Source: Rhodobacteraceae bacterium Alg231-04 (GTDB taxonomy: Bacteria; Pseudomonadota; Alphaproteobacteria; Rhodobacterales; Rhodobacteraceae). From it: a stretch of DNA of 64,000 nt. The DNA lies in NCBI GenBank assembly GCA_900143635.1, contig FREY01000001.1, positions 155,324 through 219,323 of the forward strand. The letters run 5' to 3'. The notes beneath the pieces were generated by a model. That model was not told the DNA's origin and did not search any database. It was given only the letters and a program-made list of their open reading frames with translations. Of this stretch, positions 17,660 to 27,006 are shown piece after piece (the stretch's first letter is position 1; the number at the start of each line of letters is the position of its first letter). A program made the translations under genes and the position numbers.

Positions 17660-19996
17660 TCAGCGTTTCTTGAAGGCATCCAGCAGGGCGGCACCCATGG
17701 CGCCCTGGCTGCTGCCGCCTTTGGGGCCAGACTGCATTTTCGGCTTTGCCCCCTTGCCTTTCGGACCGGGTGCTGCGCGATGCGCACCCTTTTCTGCGCC
17801 GCGCGATTTGCTCTCCTCGCGCGCAGAGGCACCGCCGTCCTTTTTCATCGACAGGCCGATCCGCTTGCGCGGCGCATCAACCTCGACAACGGTCACTTTC
17901 ACAACCTGTCCGGCCTTCACAACGTCATGCGGGTCTTTCACAAACCGGTCCGCCAGCTGGCTGACATGCACCAGACCATCCTGATGCACCCCGATATCCA
18001 CAAAAGCGCCAAACGCGGCCACATTGGTCACCGTGCCTTCCAGCACCATGCCCGGCTTCAGGTCCGCCATCGTTTCCACCCCATCGGTGAAGGATGCGGT
18101 GACAAAGCTGGGGCGCGGATCGCGACCCGGTTTTTCCAACTCGGCAAAGATGTCCTGCACCGTCGGCAGGCCTGTGCTGCCATCCACAAAGTCGCGGGCT
18201 GACAGCGCAGACAAAGCCGCCTCTGCGCCCATGATCTGGCGGATATCGCGACCACAGGCCGCAACGATCTTGCGGGCAACCTTATAGGATTCCGGATGCA
18301 CAGCCGAGGCATCCAGCGGCTCCTTACCGTCGCGGATGCGCAGGAAGCCGGCGCATTGTTCATAGGCCTTGGGGCCAAGCCGGGCCACTTTCAGCAGCTC
18401 TCTGCGCGAGGCAAACGCGCCATTGCTGTCGCGGTGCGCCACGATGGATTCCGCCAGCCCCGGTCCCAGCCCGGACACATGCGCCAGCAGCGGCGCCGAG
18501 GCCATGTTGAGATCAACACCAACGGCGTTCACCACGTCCTCGATCACCGCTTCCAAAGATTTTGACAGTTTGTGCTGATCCACATCGTGCTGATATTGCC
18601 CCACGCCAATGCTCTTGGGTTCGATCTTGACCAGTTCAGCCAGCGGATCCTGCAGACGCCGCGCAATGGACACTGCGCCGCGCAGGCTCACATCCAGATC
18701 CGGGAATTCACGCGCTGCCAGTTCCGAGGCCGAATAGACCGAGGCTCCCGCCTCGCTCACCACCACTTTTGTCGGAGCCTTCACCTTGGCAGGCAGCGCC
18801 TTCAACACCTCGCCCACCATCCGTTCGGTTTCCCGCGAGGCCGTGCCATTGCCGATGGCGATCAGCTCTACCCCGTGGTCCGCAATCAGCCGCGCAACAG
18901 ACACCTGCGTGCCGCGCAGATCATTCTTAGGCTGGAAAGGATAGAGCGTCTCGGTCGCCACCACTTTCCCGGTTGCATCAACCACCGCCGCTTTAACGCC
19001 GGTGCGAATGCCCGGATCCAGCCCGAGAGTCGGCCGCGCACCGGCGGGCGCTGCAAAGAGCAGGTCTTTCAGATTGCGGGCAAAAACATTGATGGCCTCC
19101 TCATGGGCACGGGCGCGCAGATCACCGGTTAGCTCCAGCATCATCGACAGAGACAGCTTCACCCGCCAGGCCCAGCCCGCCACCTTGCGCAGCCATTTGT
19201 CGCCAGCCCCCTGCCCGGCCGTGCCCAGTGCAGCTGCCACCATGTCTTCAGCCCGCGCCGCGCCCTGTTCGGGTTCGGGGCCGACATCCAGTGTCAGCAC
19301 GCCCTCATTGGCACCGCGCAAAAGCGCCAGCGCCCGGTGCGAGGGGATATTTGCCCAGCGCTCCTGATGGTCGAAATAATCGGAGTATTTGGCGCCTTCC
19401 TGCTCCTTGCCTTTCACCACTTTCGCGCTGATCTGGGCATCCCGGTGCAGAAATGCCCGCAGGCTGCCCAACAGTCCGGCATTTTCCGTCAGCCGCTCGA
19501 CCAGAATATCGCGCGCGCCGTTCAGGGCATCCTTCACCGTTTCGACCTTTTCCGACAGATAGGCCTGCGCCAGCTTCTCGGGATCGGTATTTCGATTGGC
19601 CAGAATGGCCTCGGCCAGCGGCTCCAGCCCATTTTCACGGGCAATCATCGCCTTGGTGCGGCGTTTGGGCTTGTAGGGCAGATATATGTCTTCCAACTGC
19701 GCCTTGGTCTCGGCCTTGGCGATCGAGGCCGCCAGATCGCTGGTCAGCTTGTCCTGGCCCTTGATCGATTCGACGATGGCGGCGCGCCGTTTCTCCAGCT
19801 CGCGCAGATAGTCCAGCCGCTCGGCCAGATTGCGCAGCTGGGTGTCATCCAAACCGCCTGTCGCCTCTTTGCGATAACGCGCCACAAAGGGCACGGTTGA
19901 CCCTTCGTCCAAGAGCGCCACCGCCGCGCTGACCTGTTTCGGGGCGGCCCCGATCTCGCGGGCAATCGTCTGGGAAATTCGGGCAGCTGTGTCCAC
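17660..19996 (-). CDS. tex: Tex family RNA-binding transcription accessory protein
   Basis: A 778-residue cytoplasmic nucleic-acid-binding protein of the Tex/Spt6-like family, thought to act in transcription and RNA handling. Domains in order: N-terminal helical Tex region (residues 1-200), a YqgF/RNase H-like fold near residues 320-450 with [17 protein letters not shown], helix-hairpin-helix motifs near residues 490-560 ([15 protein letters not shown]), and a C-terminal S1 RNA-binding domain near residues 640-715 ([24 protein letters not shown] is split here: [16 protein letters not shown]). The last 60 residues are basic and low in complexity. The length is normal. It is divergent from gatB with a 270-base gap. 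The assignment is firm; precise cellular role is not well established for the family. Confidence 0.95.
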   Translation of the reverse strand: MDTAARISQTIAREIGAAPKQVSAAVALLDEGSTVPFVARYRKEATGGLDDTQLRNLAERLDYLRELEKRRAAIVESIKGQDKLTSDLAASIAKAETKAQLEDIYLPYKPKRRTKAMIARENGLEPLAEAILANRNTDPEKLAQAYLSEKVETVKDALNGARDILVERLTENAGLLGSLRAFLHRDAQISAKVVKGKEQEGAKYSDYFDHQERWANIPSHRALALLRGANEGVLTLDVGPEPEQGAARAEDMVAAALGTAGQGAGDKWLRKVAGWAWRVKLSLSMMLELTGDLRARAHEEAINVFARNLKDLLFAAPAGARPTLGLDPGIRTGVKAAVVDATGKVVATETLYPFQPKNDLRGTQVSVARLIADHGVELIAIGNGTASRETERMVGEVLKALPAKVKAPTKVVVSEAGASVYSASELAAREFPDLDVSLRGAVSIARRLQDPLAELVKIEPKSIGVGQYQHDVDQHKLSKSLEAVIEDVVNAVGVDLNMASAPLLAHVSGLGPGLAESIVAHRDSNGAFASRRELLKVARLGPKAYEQCAGFLRIRDGKEPLDASAVHPESYKVARKIVAACGRDIRQIMGAEAALSALSARDFVDGSTGLPTVQDIFAELEKPGRDPRPSFVTASFTDGVETMADLKPGMVLEGTVTNVAAFGAFVDIGVHQDGLVHVSQLADRFVKDPHDVVKAGQVVKVTVVEVDAPRKRIGLSMKKDGGASAREESKSRGAEKGAHRAAPGPKGKGAKPKMQSGPKGGSSQGAMGAALLDAFKKR

Positions 19997-20266
19997 GGGG
20001 TCGGCTCCTCATTCACGGCAGGGGGAGGCCCTTCTTAGCCCCGCCAACTGAGCGGGCCAAGCAATTGTTTCGCGGTGGAACCGAGGGCCCGTCGCAACAG
20101 ACAACTGCAGATCACCCGCCGCCGCCCCTTTTCAGGCCAACAGAACATCCGTTGCCCTCTTGCTCCTGCAGGCGCACGGGCCTAGAACCCTGTGCAAGTA
20201 AACTTGACATTGCTCTGGCCGATCACGGCAGCAGGTCACCCAAACCGACACGAGGAGCCGGCACGC

Positions 20267-21778
20267 ATGCTCGACCTGACATATGAACTCCCCAAGCCCA
20301 AGGTGATCTCGGGCGCCAAGCATGACTGGGAACTGGTCATCGGTATGGAGGTGCATGCCCAGGTCAGCTCCAATTCCAAGCTGTTCTCCGGCGCCTCGAC
20401 CAAATTCGGCGCGGAGCCGAACTCCAACGTGGCCTTTGTGGATGCGGCGATGCCCGGCATGCTGCCGGTGATCAACGAATATTGCATCGAACAGGCTGTG
20501 CGCACCGGGCTCGGCCTGAAGGCGGATATTAATCTGAATTCGGCCTTTGACCGCAAGAACTACTTCTACCCGGATCTGCCGCAGGGCTATCAGATTTCGC
20601 AGCTCTACCACCCGATCGTCGGCGAAGGCGAAGTTCTGGTGGAACTGGGCGACGGCACCGCGCGCAACGTGCGCGTCGAACGCATCCACATGGAGCAGGA
20701 CGCCGGCAAATCGATCCACGACATGGACCCCAACATGTCCTTTGTCGACCTCAACCGCACCGGTGTCTGCCTGATGGAGATCGTCAGCCAGCCCGATATC
20801 CGTGGCCCCGAAGAGGCCGCCGCCTATATCGTCAAACTGCGCCAGATCATGCAGTATCTGGGCACCTGTGACGGCAACATGCAGAACGGCAACCTGCGCG
20901 CCGACGTCAACGTGTCGATCTGCCTGCCCGGTCAGTACGAGAAATATCAGGCCACACAGGACTTTGGCCATCTCGGCACCCGCTGCGAGATCAAGAACAT
21001 GAACTCCATGCGCTTCATCCAGCAGGCAATCGAAGTGGAGGCCCGCCGTCAGATCGCCATCGTCGAAGGCGGCGGCAAGGTTGATCAGGAAACCCGCCTC
21101 TATGATCCCGACAAAGGTGAAACCCGGTCGATGCGGTCCAAAGAAGAAGCGCATGACTACCGATATTTCCCCGACCCCGATCTGCTGCCGCTGGAAATCG
21201 AACAGGCCTGGGTCGACGATATCGCCGCCAACCTGCCCGAACTGCCGGACGCCAAGAAAGCACGCTTCGTCGCCGATTTCGGCCTCAGCGACTATGACGC
21301 ATCGGTGCTGACCGCCGAGGTGGATGCAGCGGCCTATTTCGAGGCAACCGCCAAGGGCCGCAACGGCAAGCTGGCCGCCAACTGGGTGATCAACGAGCTG
21401 TTCGGCCGTCTGAAGCAGGAAGACCACGACATCACCTCGTCGCCGGTCACACCCGAACAGCTGGGCGGCATCATCGATCTGATTTCCGCCGATACCATCT
21501 CCGGCAAGATCGCCAAAGACCTGTTCGAGATCGTCTACACCGAAGGCGGCGACCCGGCGGAAATCGTCGAAGCCCGCGGTATGAAACAGGTGACAGACAC
21601 CGGCGCCATCGAGGCCGCACTGGACGAAATCATCGCCGCCAACCCGGCACAGGTGGAAAAAGCCAAGGTGAACCCGAAGCTGGCAGGCTGGTTTGTTGGT
21701 CAGGTGATGAAAGCCACCGGCGGCAAGGCCAACCCCAAAGCGGTGAACCAACTGGTGGCGCAGAAACTGGGCGAATAA
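20267..21778 (+). CDS. gatB: Asp/Glu-tRNA amidotransferase subunit B
   Basis: A 503-residue subunit of the GatCAB amidotransferase, which converts Glu-tRNA(Gln) and Asp-tRNA(Asn) to the correct amide forms. GatB phosphorylates the misacylated tRNA and passes it to ammonia delivered by GatA. The conserved start of the catalytic cradle, [12 protein letters not shown], is near residue 22, and DFNR-like and [15 protein letters not shown] wording (near residue 160) is typical. The C-terminal 150 residues are the helical and tail domain that recognises tRNA ([16 protein letters not shown]). The frame opens at 20192, but GAGGAG at 20252-20257 and family alignment point to ATG at 20267. gatA and gatC are not here. 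A strong terminator follows. Confidence 0.97.
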   Translation: MLDLTYELPKPKVISGAKHDWELVIGMEVHAQVSSNSKLFSGASTKFGAEPNSNVAFVDAAMPGMLPVINEYCIEQAVRTGLGLKADINLNSAFDRKNYFYPDLPQGYQISQLYHPIVGEGEVLVELGDGTARNVRVERIHMEQDAGKSIHDMDPNMSFVDLNRTGVCLMEIVSQPDIRGPEEAAAYIVKLRQIMQYLGTCDGNMQNGNLRADVNVSICLPGQYEKYQATQDFGHLGTRCEIKNMNSMRFIQQAIEVEARRQIAIVEGGGKVDQETRLYDPDKGETRSMRSKEEAHDYRYFPDPDLLPLEIEQAWVDDIAANLPELPDAKKARFVADFGLSDYDASVLTAEVDAAAYFEATAKGRNGKLAANWVINELFGRLKQEDHDITSSPVTPEQLGGIIDLISADTISGKIAKDLFEIVYTEGGDPAEIVEARGMKQVTDTGAIEAALDEIIAANPAQVEKAKVNPKLAGWFVGQVMKATGGKANPKAVNQLVAQKLGE

Positions 21779-21806
21779 CCAGCCCTTCCTACTTCGCAGA
21801 ATTTCC

Positions 21807-21836
21807 AAGGCGGCCTCCGGGCCGCCTTTTTATTTG
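21807..21836 (+). terminator. Terminator after gatB
   Basis: Arms AAGGCGGCC and GGCCGCCTT around a short loop, followed by TTTATTT, start about 28 bases after the gatB stop. This is a textbook intrinsic terminator. Confidence 0.88.
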
Positions 21837-22009
21837 ACCTGCCGACACCCTTTCGAAACATTCCTTTGGTTTCCGCCCACGCAAGCAAGTGCTGGTGATC
21901 GCCGGAACGTCTGTTCTGCGGACTCATCGTCCGTTCCCCCCAACATGACTTTTGCAAGCAAATGTGATAGGACAAAGGCATTCTCAATAGACAATCGTGA
22001 GGATTGAAT

Positions 22010-22270
22010 ATGCCCAAAATCATCGCAACGCATGAAGTCGACGACGTCGCCCATTGGCTCGCGTCGCCCAAGCGGGAAGAAGTGTTTTCTGGCGTGGCAA
22101 AAAACATTTGCACCTTTCTGCACCCTGAAGATTCCAACCGTGTCGGCTTAACGATGGAAATCGACGATATGACCGCGTTCCAGAAAATTATGCAAAGCGA
22201 GGCAGGCGCAGCTGCGATGAAATACGATGGTGTCCGTCCAGATACAGTTGTTGTTTTGATCCAGAGCTGA
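22010..22270 (+). CDS. Small uncharacterised protein, 86 residues
   Basis: A short soluble protein that I cannot name with certainty. It has the look of a ferredoxin-like alpha-beta fold of the dimeric alpha/beta barrel kind: an early HEVDDVAHWLASPKREEVF segment, a central VGLTMEIDDMTAFQKIM, and a hydrophobic last strand, TVVVLIQS. Such proteins are often described as DUF3764-like or small stress-related proteins, but this is resemblance only. ATG at 22010 follows GAGGA at 21999-22003 at an ideal distance; a TTG 6 bases upstream is also in frame. A TTTGC/GCAAA inverted repeat at 21951-21962 lies upstream. The gene stands alone between the gatB terminator and a convergent SRPBCC gene. Confidence 0.72.
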   Translation: MPKIIATHEVDDVAHWLASPKREEVFSGVAKNICTFLHPEDSNRVGLTMEIDDMTAFQKIMQSEAGAAAMKYDGVRPDTVVVLIQS

Positions 22271-22430
22271 CGTTGCGTTGAGCTCGAGGTCACAACAGTG
22301 ACGGCTGAATATGCTTCACGTCCGTCGCCTCCCAAAGTGCCGAATGTGATGGCGCACTTTGAGCTCGAAGCCGCCTTTGGCCTGCCTGCCCAGCAAAGGC
22401 CAGTCCTATGCCAGCTGTGCGGGACGAAAC

Positions 22431-22458
22431 AGCCATTCGCCCTTTGGGACGAATGGCT
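22431..22458. repeat. Perfect 9-bp inverted repeat in a gene-free gap
   Basis: AGCCATTCG at 22431-22439 and CGAATGGCT at 22450-22458 pair perfectly around a 10-base loop. The gap 22271-22486 between two converging genes has no believable coding frame. No T-run follows, so it may be a weak terminator or part of a small dispersed repeat. Confidence 0.45.
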
Positions 22459-22486
22459 GCATTGCAATTGCGAGGGTGGACCCCGT

Positions 22487-22933
22487 TTATCCGGCGCGTG
22501 CTTTGTCCGACAGACCCTGCAGGTTGGCATCGATGATCTTGCCCATCATCATCTTCATCAATGACTGACCCAGCAACCATCCCAAGGGGCCATATTTGAC
22601 GCGATAATCAAAGGTCCATGTAACTTTTGAACGCCCGCCGGTCGGGGAGATACGAATTTCCGAGCTGGCCTTTTTCAAGGGCATCGCCGCCATATCGGAG
22701 AGTTCAACTGTGTAGCCGGTACCCGGTTGCCACTTGGTCACCTCTTCGACCAGCGATGTGCCGTTCGCAAAATGATTGCGGCGCTTTGACCCTATGCCCA
22801 CTTCTCCATTGGTCAATGCGTCGACCGAAGCGATCTCGGGCGCGAATTCGTCGATATGCATGTAGCGGCTGAGCACCGCCCAAACGGCATCTGGGGCTGC
22901 ATCGATGGTCAGGCTGCGTTCATGATGGATCAT
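22487..22933 (-). CDS. SRPBCC family protein
   Basis: A 148-residue soluble protein of the START/Bet v1-like (SRPBCC) superfamily, which forms a hydrophobic ligand pocket; members act in lipid or polyketide handling or as stress-linked small-molecule binders. The family opening HHERSLTIDAAPDAVWAVLS is visible at residues 3-22, and the closing strands and long C-terminal helix (LGWLLGQSLMKMMMGKII) are present. No catalytic residues can be assigned. It is divergent from a WYL-domain regulator, and the 114-base gap has two inverted repeats, so the regulator may control this gene. The ligand is unknown. ATG at 22933 has only a weak ribosome site (a GGAG-like purine run is lacking). Confidence 0.85.
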   Translation of the reverse strand: MIHHERSLTIDAAPDAVWAVLSRYMHIDEFAPEIASVDALTNGEVGIGSKRRNHFANGTSLVEEVTKWQPGTGYTVELSDMAAMPLKKASSEIRISPTGGRSKVTWTFDYRVKYGPLGWLLGQSLMKMMMGKIIDANLQGLSDKARAG

Positions 22934-22977
22934 TTTCTAAGGCTCCGTTCAGTTTGCGCTGGGAGTGCGCGATTTCA

Positions 22978-23035
22978 AGTTCTGAACCTGTCCTAGAACT
23001 ATGCTGCTCTCACCGTTATGACAGTAGTGTGAGAG
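22978..23035. promoter_or_regulatory. Two inverted repeats between SRPBCC gene and WYL regulator
   Basis: AGTTCT at 22978-22983 pairs with AGAACT at 22995-23000, and CTCTCAC at 23007-23013 pairs with GTGAGAG at 23029-23035. The second overlaps the regulator's ribosome site (GAGAGGAG). These are candidate binding sites for the adjacent WYL regulator; the assignment is inference. Confidence 0.4.
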
Positions 23036-23047
23036 GAGTGCAGAAAA

Positions 23048-23740
23048 ATGCGTCGCACCGAACGGCTGTTTCAGATTATCCAGATATTGCGCTCCACCCA
23101 GTCGCCGATCACAGGACGGGACCTTGCCAATGAATTGGAAATCTCACTCAGCACCCTTTATCGCGACATGGCGGAGCTTCACGCCCAGCGTATCCCGATT
23201 ATCGGAGAAGCCGGAGTTGGGTATATTCTCGACGACGGCTACGACATGCCGCCGCTGATGCTGACAGCAGACGAATTGGAGGCCGCGGCTTTGGGCGCGG
23301 CCTGGGTGGCGTCCGAGGCGGATCCCTCACTGGCCCGTGCCGCGCGCGACCTGGTGTCGAAACTTTCCCTGGCTATCCCCAAAGAGCTGCGTCCGGTTGT
23401 TTTGGACGCAAGCTCCAAACCGATACAAACACGTGCACGGGTGTCCGAACGCTTTGACAGCGCCCTGTTGCGACACGCCATTCGAGAGCGCTACCGGCTG
23501 CAGCTCATCTACAAGGACCGCGATGGCAACACGACGGACAGGATCGTTTGGCCGCTGTTCATCGCCTTTCTGGATCGCACCCGGTACCTCGTCGGCTGGT
23601 GCGAGACAAAAGAAGGCTATCGGCATTTCAAAACTGAACGCGTTCAAGAGCTCAGAGTTCTTGGAAAAAAATACCCGGGCCGCCGGGCCACCTTGCTGAA
23701 AGGCTGGGAGGAGGCGACGACCAATCGCACGCAAGGCTGA
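23048..23740 (+). CDS. YafY-type HTH and WYL domain regulator
   Basis: A 230-residue transcription regulator. Residues 1-60 are a DeoR-like winged helix-turn-helix (RRTERLFQIIQILRS, then ISLSTLYRDMAELHAQ). Residues about 75-215 hold the WYL ligand-sensing domain, with the IRERYRLQLIYKDRDG segment near residue 140 that aligns with the WYL core, and LDRTRYLVGWCETKEGYRHF near residue 178. WYL proteins sense small ligands or nucleic acids. The ribosome site GAGAGGAG lies about 9 bases before ATG. It is divergent from the SRPBCC gene, which is its most likely target. The ligand is unknown. No defence genes accompany it, so a defence-island role is not supported here. Confidence 0.9.
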   Translation: MRRTERLFQIIQILRSTQSPITGRDLANELEISLSTLYRDMAELHAQRIPIIGEAGVGYILDDGYDMPPLMLTADELEAAALGAAWVASEADPSLARAARDLVSKLSLAIPKELRPVVLDASSKPIQTRARVSERFDSALLRHAIRERYRLQLIYKDRDGNTTDRIVWPLFIAFLDRTRYLVGWCETKEGYRHFKTERVQELRVLGKKYPGRRATLLKGWEEATTNRTQG

Positions 23741-23926
23741 CGTCGGCGCGTGTCGCAGCATTGGTGACTAAGGGCTCGATTTGGACCGCCACAAATCTCC
23801 AGCATGGACATTCTTTTGCAAACAGCCCGCCACCCCGTCCGCATTCAGCATGGCACAGCCCCCTATCGCCCTTCCGCTTGACCTCCTCACTGCGCACAGT
23901 AGCCTGCCACCAAAACAGGAGTGCCT

Positions 23927-25168
23927 ATGTCCGCCGATTTCACTGCCGAGCTTGAAGCCCGCCTCTGCCGCTACGCTGCCATCGACAGCCAGAGCGACGA
24001 GAACTCCCCCACTTCTCCCAGCACCGAAATTCAGTTCAACATGCTGAACCTGCTGGTCGAGGAACTGAAAGAGATCGGCGCGACAGAGGTGCAGCTCACC
24101 TCTTACGGCACGGTGCTGGCCACGGTGCCGGGCACTGCAGATGGCCCGACGGTTGGCTTCCTTGCCCATGTGGACACTGCCCCGCAGTTTAATGCCACGG
24201 GTGTGAAGCCGCGGGTGATCAAGGGGTACAACGGCGGCGACATCACCTTCCCCGACAATCCCGATCTGGTGCTGTCACCCAAGGATCACGCCTATCTTGG
24301 CACCAAGCAGGGCGACGATCTGATCACCGCCTCGGGCACCACCCTTCTGGGTGGCGATGACAAGGCTGGCGTCGCCATCATCATGACCATGGCCCGCCAT
24401 CTGATTGAAAACAAAGATATCTCCCATGGTCCGATCCGCATCGCCTTTACCCCGGACGAGGAGATCGGCCGCGGTGTGCATGCCGATCTGCCCAAGGATC
24501 TCGCCGCCGATTTCGCCTATACTCTGGACGGCGGCCCACAGGGAGAGATCGTTTATGAAAGCTTCTCGGCTGATCGCGGTGTGGTGAAAGTGCAGGGCGT
24601 ATCGATCCACCCCGGCTATGCCAAGGAGAAGATGGTCAACGCCATCCATCTGGCCTCCAAAATCATCCAAACCCTGCCGCAGGCGACCGAGACACCCGAG
24701 ACCACAAATGGCCACGAAGGGTTCATCCACGCCACTGACATGCTGGGCGGCTCTTCGGAGATGGAAATCCGCTTCATCCTGCGCGATTTTGAACGCGACG
24801 GGCTGGCGGCCAAGGGCGATCTGCTGCGTCAGGTCTGCGCCGCTGTTGCCGCCACCGAACCGCGCGCCGAGATCACCTGCGAGATCACGCCGCAATACCG
24901 CAACATGCGCTACTGGCTGGAAGAAGACATGACCCCGGTCGATCTGGCCCGCGAGGCCTGCCGTGCCCATGGGATCGAGCCGTTCTCGCCACCGATCCGC
25001 GGCGGCACAGACGGATCACGGCTGACCGAAATGGGCGTGCCGACGCCGAATATCTTCACCGGAATGCAATGCATCCACGGCCCGCTGGAATGGATCTCGG
25101 TTCAGGACATGGAAGCGGCCACCAATGTCTGCCTGACACTGGCGCAACTGGCCGCAAAAAAGGCCTAA
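23927..25168 (+). CDS. pepT: Peptidase T (tripeptide aminopeptidase)
   Basis: A 413-residue cytoplasmic zinc exopeptidase of family M20B that removes the N-terminal residue from tripeptides. Family features: the zinc motif AHVDTAPQF with its histidine at residue 81, LLGGDDKAGVA near residue 143 carrying a bridging aspartate, TPDEEIGRGV near residue 178 with the catalytic glutamate, and a C-terminal IRGGTDGSRL near residue 358. The full length matches the family (about 410). The chosen ATG at 23927 sits 5 bases after AGGAG at 23917-23921; a GTG at 23921 in frame overlaps that site and is less likely. The gene appears to stand alone. No frameshift is seen. Confidence 0.95.
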   Translation: MSADFTAELEARLCRYAAIDSQSDENSPTSPSTEIQFNMLNLLVEELKEIGATEVQLTSYGTVLATVPGTADGPTVGFLAHVDTAPQFNATGVKPRVIKGYNGGDITFPDNPDLVLSPKDHAYLGTKQGDDLITASGTTLLGGDDKAGVAIIMTMARHLIENKDISHGPIRIAFTPDEEIGRGVHADLPKDLAADFAYTLDGGPQGEIVYESFSADRGVVKVQGVSIHPGYAKEKMVNAIHLASKIIQTLPQATETPETTNGHEGFIHATDMLGGSSEMEIRFILRDFERDGLAAKGDLLRQVCAAVAATEPRAEITCEITPQYRNMRYWLEEDMTPVDLAREACRAHGIEPFSPPIRGGTDGSRLTEMGVPTPNIFTGMQCIHGPLEWISVQDMEAATNVCLTLAQLAAKKA

Positions 25169-25244
25169 CCGGCCAGCACCTTCGCCCCTGGCGGTGCCTG
25201 TGGTATGCTGTGATGGTTCGTCCGTTCCAGTACAGGCACCTTTC

Positions 25245-25955
25245 ATGCCCGCCACCATCGTCTACCGCGCCGCAATTGCGCTTTTGTTCCTGTTCATCCT
25301 GATGACCCCTGCTGTTGCGGCCTCGGACCGCGTTGATCAGCGGCCCGGTCTGATGTGGAATCGCAGCGGCCTGCCCGCAGTATTTCCTTTGCAGGTGAAA
25401 ACACCGGCGGGGGCCGACTATTTTCTGGTGCTGACGGATACCGCCACGGGCGAGGACGCGCTGGCTGCCTATATTCGCGGCGGATCCTTCTTCCGAGTGC
25501 TGGTCCCGCCCGGCACTTTCACGCTGCGATTTGCCTCCGGACAGATCTGGCGCGGCGAGGAGGCGCTGTTTGGGCCGGATGACAAGACCGAAGTTTTTGA
25601 TTTCGGCCAGCCCCTGACGTTCAGCGCCCAAGGCATAGGAACCAAAGCAGGGCATCTGGTGACAATCGACCGCCAGCCCAATGGTGATCTGGCCAGCCTC
25701 TCGGTAAGGGGGCAATTCATCTGTCAGGTCGAAGGGCCGGAGAATGGGCCATCCAAGCCGCCACCCACACCGTGGAGCAGCCAGACCCCCAATTCCAGCA
25801 TCACGGCAAACCGACCGCGTCCCGGTGATGTAATCCTGCCCGGCTATACCTCGGCCCCCGTTGGCCCCCTGCAGGGCGACCGCAATATCCGCTCGCTCTA
25901 TCAGCCAGGTTCCTCGACGGCTAATTTCTCGTACCGGTCCTTCACTTGCGGCTGA
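25245..25955 (+). CDS. Exported protein of unknown function, 236 residues
   Basis: I cannot assign a function. The N-terminus has a standard signal peptide: a short charged start, the hydrophobic run IALLFLFILMTPAVAA, and a probable signal-peptidase site after AVAA near residue 25, so the mature protein is periplasmic or outer-membrane facing. The body has beta-like segments and a glycine/proline-rich tail with repeated PP runs (residues 175-200) and a lone pair of cysteines (near residues 168 and 235) that could form a disulfide. The frame is open earlier from 25194, but only the ATG at 25245 gives a sensible signal peptide. It follows pepT by 76 bases and may be read from the same transcript. 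Confidence 0.75.
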   Translation: MPATIVYRAAIALLFLFILMTPAVAASDRVDQRPGLMWNRSGLPAVFPLQVKTPAGADYFLVLTDTATGEDALAAYIRGGSFFRVLVPPGTFTLRFASGQIWRGEEALFGPDDKTEVFDFGQPLTFSAQGIGTKAGHLVTIDRQPNGDLASLSVRGQFICQVEGPENGPSKPPPTPWSSQTPNSSITANRPRPGDVILPGYTSAPVGPLQGDRNIRSLYQPGSSTANFSYRSFTCG

Positions 25956-26060
25956 CAGAGTGTCGACGGGTGGCAGAATAGCGCCTCTGGCCGGATGCCG
26001 CATCTTGGCGCGCCGCGCCGCGCTTGCTACACAACCTCAACAGCAAAGAGGCGCGCAGAC

Positions 26061-26579
26061 ATGCAGCATTACGAGTATAAAGTCGTCCCGGCCCCGGCAA
26101 AGGGCACCAAAGCCAAAGGTGTGAAGACGCCGCAGGACCGCTTTGCCAATTCGGTTGAGCTGTTGTTAAACGAGATGGCAGCGCAGGGCTGGGAGTACCA
26201 GCGTGCAGAGCTTCTGCCCTCGGAAGAGCGCGCCGGGCTGACAGGATCCGCCACCAACTGGCGCAATGTTCTGATTTTTCGTCGGGCCGTTCCTGACGCC
26301 GCAACAACGGCACCCGTTGCCGAGCATCCGGCAACACCCGAGGTTCCAGCCCCAACGCCGGAGTTCCGCCACACCCCGTCTGCCAATACCCGCAAAGAAC
26401 CCGAGATCTCGGCAATTGCCGGCGACCCCGAAGCGCCGACAGGCGCTGTGGCAAAGCCGGGCGAAGGCGCGCGGAAAATGATCGCGGATGACGGCGTCGA
26501 AGAGTTGAGCCCGGTTTCCGGCCTCACGACGGCCCTCAAAGCGCGCGCGGGCCTGAAGAAAGACCAGACCGAGAGCTGA
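26061..26579 (+). CDS. DUF4177 domain protein
   Basis: A 172-residue protein whose first 75 residues match the small DUF4177 domain: MQHYEYKVVPAP, then FANSVELLLNEMAAQGWEY and NVLIFRR. The domain has no proven function. The rest (residues 80-172) is a proline- and alanine-rich tail that looks disordered, ending in a short helical AALKARAGL-like stretch. The frame stays open to 25995, but the start at 26061 follows AAAGAGG and agrees with the family. A GC-rich hairpin with a T-rich end follows 40 bases later. It converges on bolA. I see no partner that would hint at a role. Confidence 0.8.
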   Translation: MQHYEYKVVPAPAKGTKAKGVKTPQDRFANSVELLLNEMAAQGWEYQRAELLPSEERAGLTGSATNWRNVLIFRRAVPDAATTAPVAEHPATPEVPAPTPEFRHTPSANTRKEPEISAIAGDPEAPTGAVAKPGEGARKMIADDGVEELSPVSGLTTALKARAGLKKDQTES

Positions 26580-26620
26580 TCAAAGTCAGCCCCCCCTGTT
26601 GCGATGCGCAGCAAGGTCAC

Positions 26621-26650
26621 GGGCCGGCGGGTTTCCGCCGGCACCATTTT
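26621..26650 (+). terminator. Hairpin after the DUF4177 gene
   Basis: GCCGGCGG at 26623-26630 and CCGCCGGC at 26635-26642 form a perfect 8-bp stem with a four-base loop, followed by ACCATTTT. It lies in the convergent gap before the bolA stop. Confidence 0.6.
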
Positions 26651-26903
26651 ACTCTGCGATGTCCAGCGCCAGCGCGTGAACACGAGTGTTGATATCGCCC
26701 AATGCCTTATGCACCGCGCGGTGACGGGCAACGCGTGAGAGGCCCGCAAAGGCATCGGCGCGGATTACCACGTTGAAATGGCTTTCTCCCGACCCATCAT
26801 CACCCGCATGGCCCGCGTGTTTGCCACTTTCGTTCTCCACCACCAGTTCGCGTGGCTGAAATGCCGCCTGAAGCCGCTGTTCGATCTCGTTGCTGATGCT
26901 CAT
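26649..26903 (-). CDS. bolA: BolA family protein
   Basis: An 84-residue BolA-like protein. BolA proteins work with monothiol glutaredoxins in iron-sulfur cluster handling and iron sensing, and in some bacteria affect cell shape. Family wording is clear: RLQAAFQPRELVVENES near residue 9, the GSGESHFNVVIRADAF core near residue 37 and SRVARHRAVHKALGDI near residue 55, which includes the conserved histidine that can bind a cluster. The gene is on the strand opposite the J-domain gene and shares a divergent gap of about 100 bases. In relatives bolA is often next to a J-domain gene and cobS-cobT, as here but with extra genes between. Grx4-type glutaredoxin is not in the window. Confidence 0.93.
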   Translation of the reverse strand: MSISNEIEQRLQAAFQPRELVVENESGKHAGHAGDDGSGESHFNVVIRADAFAGLSRVARHRAVHKALGDINTRVHALALDIAE

Positions 26904-27006
26904 CTGCCTGTTCTCTTCACTATTTTTCTCCAGCCCTCTTCTATCTGGCGCTGCTTAGACTAAACTGCTGCCTCCGAGTCGAACAGATGCGTCTGAAAGG
27001 TGCCTT

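Noticed and set aside
20132-21808. Long minus-strand open frame opposite gatB
   Set aside because: It is the shadow of gatB, with histidine- and glycine-rich translation.
22298-22564. An 88-codon open frame with a CxxC-like segment
   Set aside because: It overlaps the end of the SRPBCC gene, has no clear ribosome site and looks like non-coding DNA.
22979-22993. Possible second SOS box near the WYL regulator
   Set aside because: The sequence gives GTTC-N7-GTCC, with a mismatch in the second half-site, so I do not call a LexA box.
23048-23740. WYL regulator as a sign of a defence island
   Set aside because: No restriction, toxin, nuclease or phage-related gene lies nearby, and its neighbours are ordinary.
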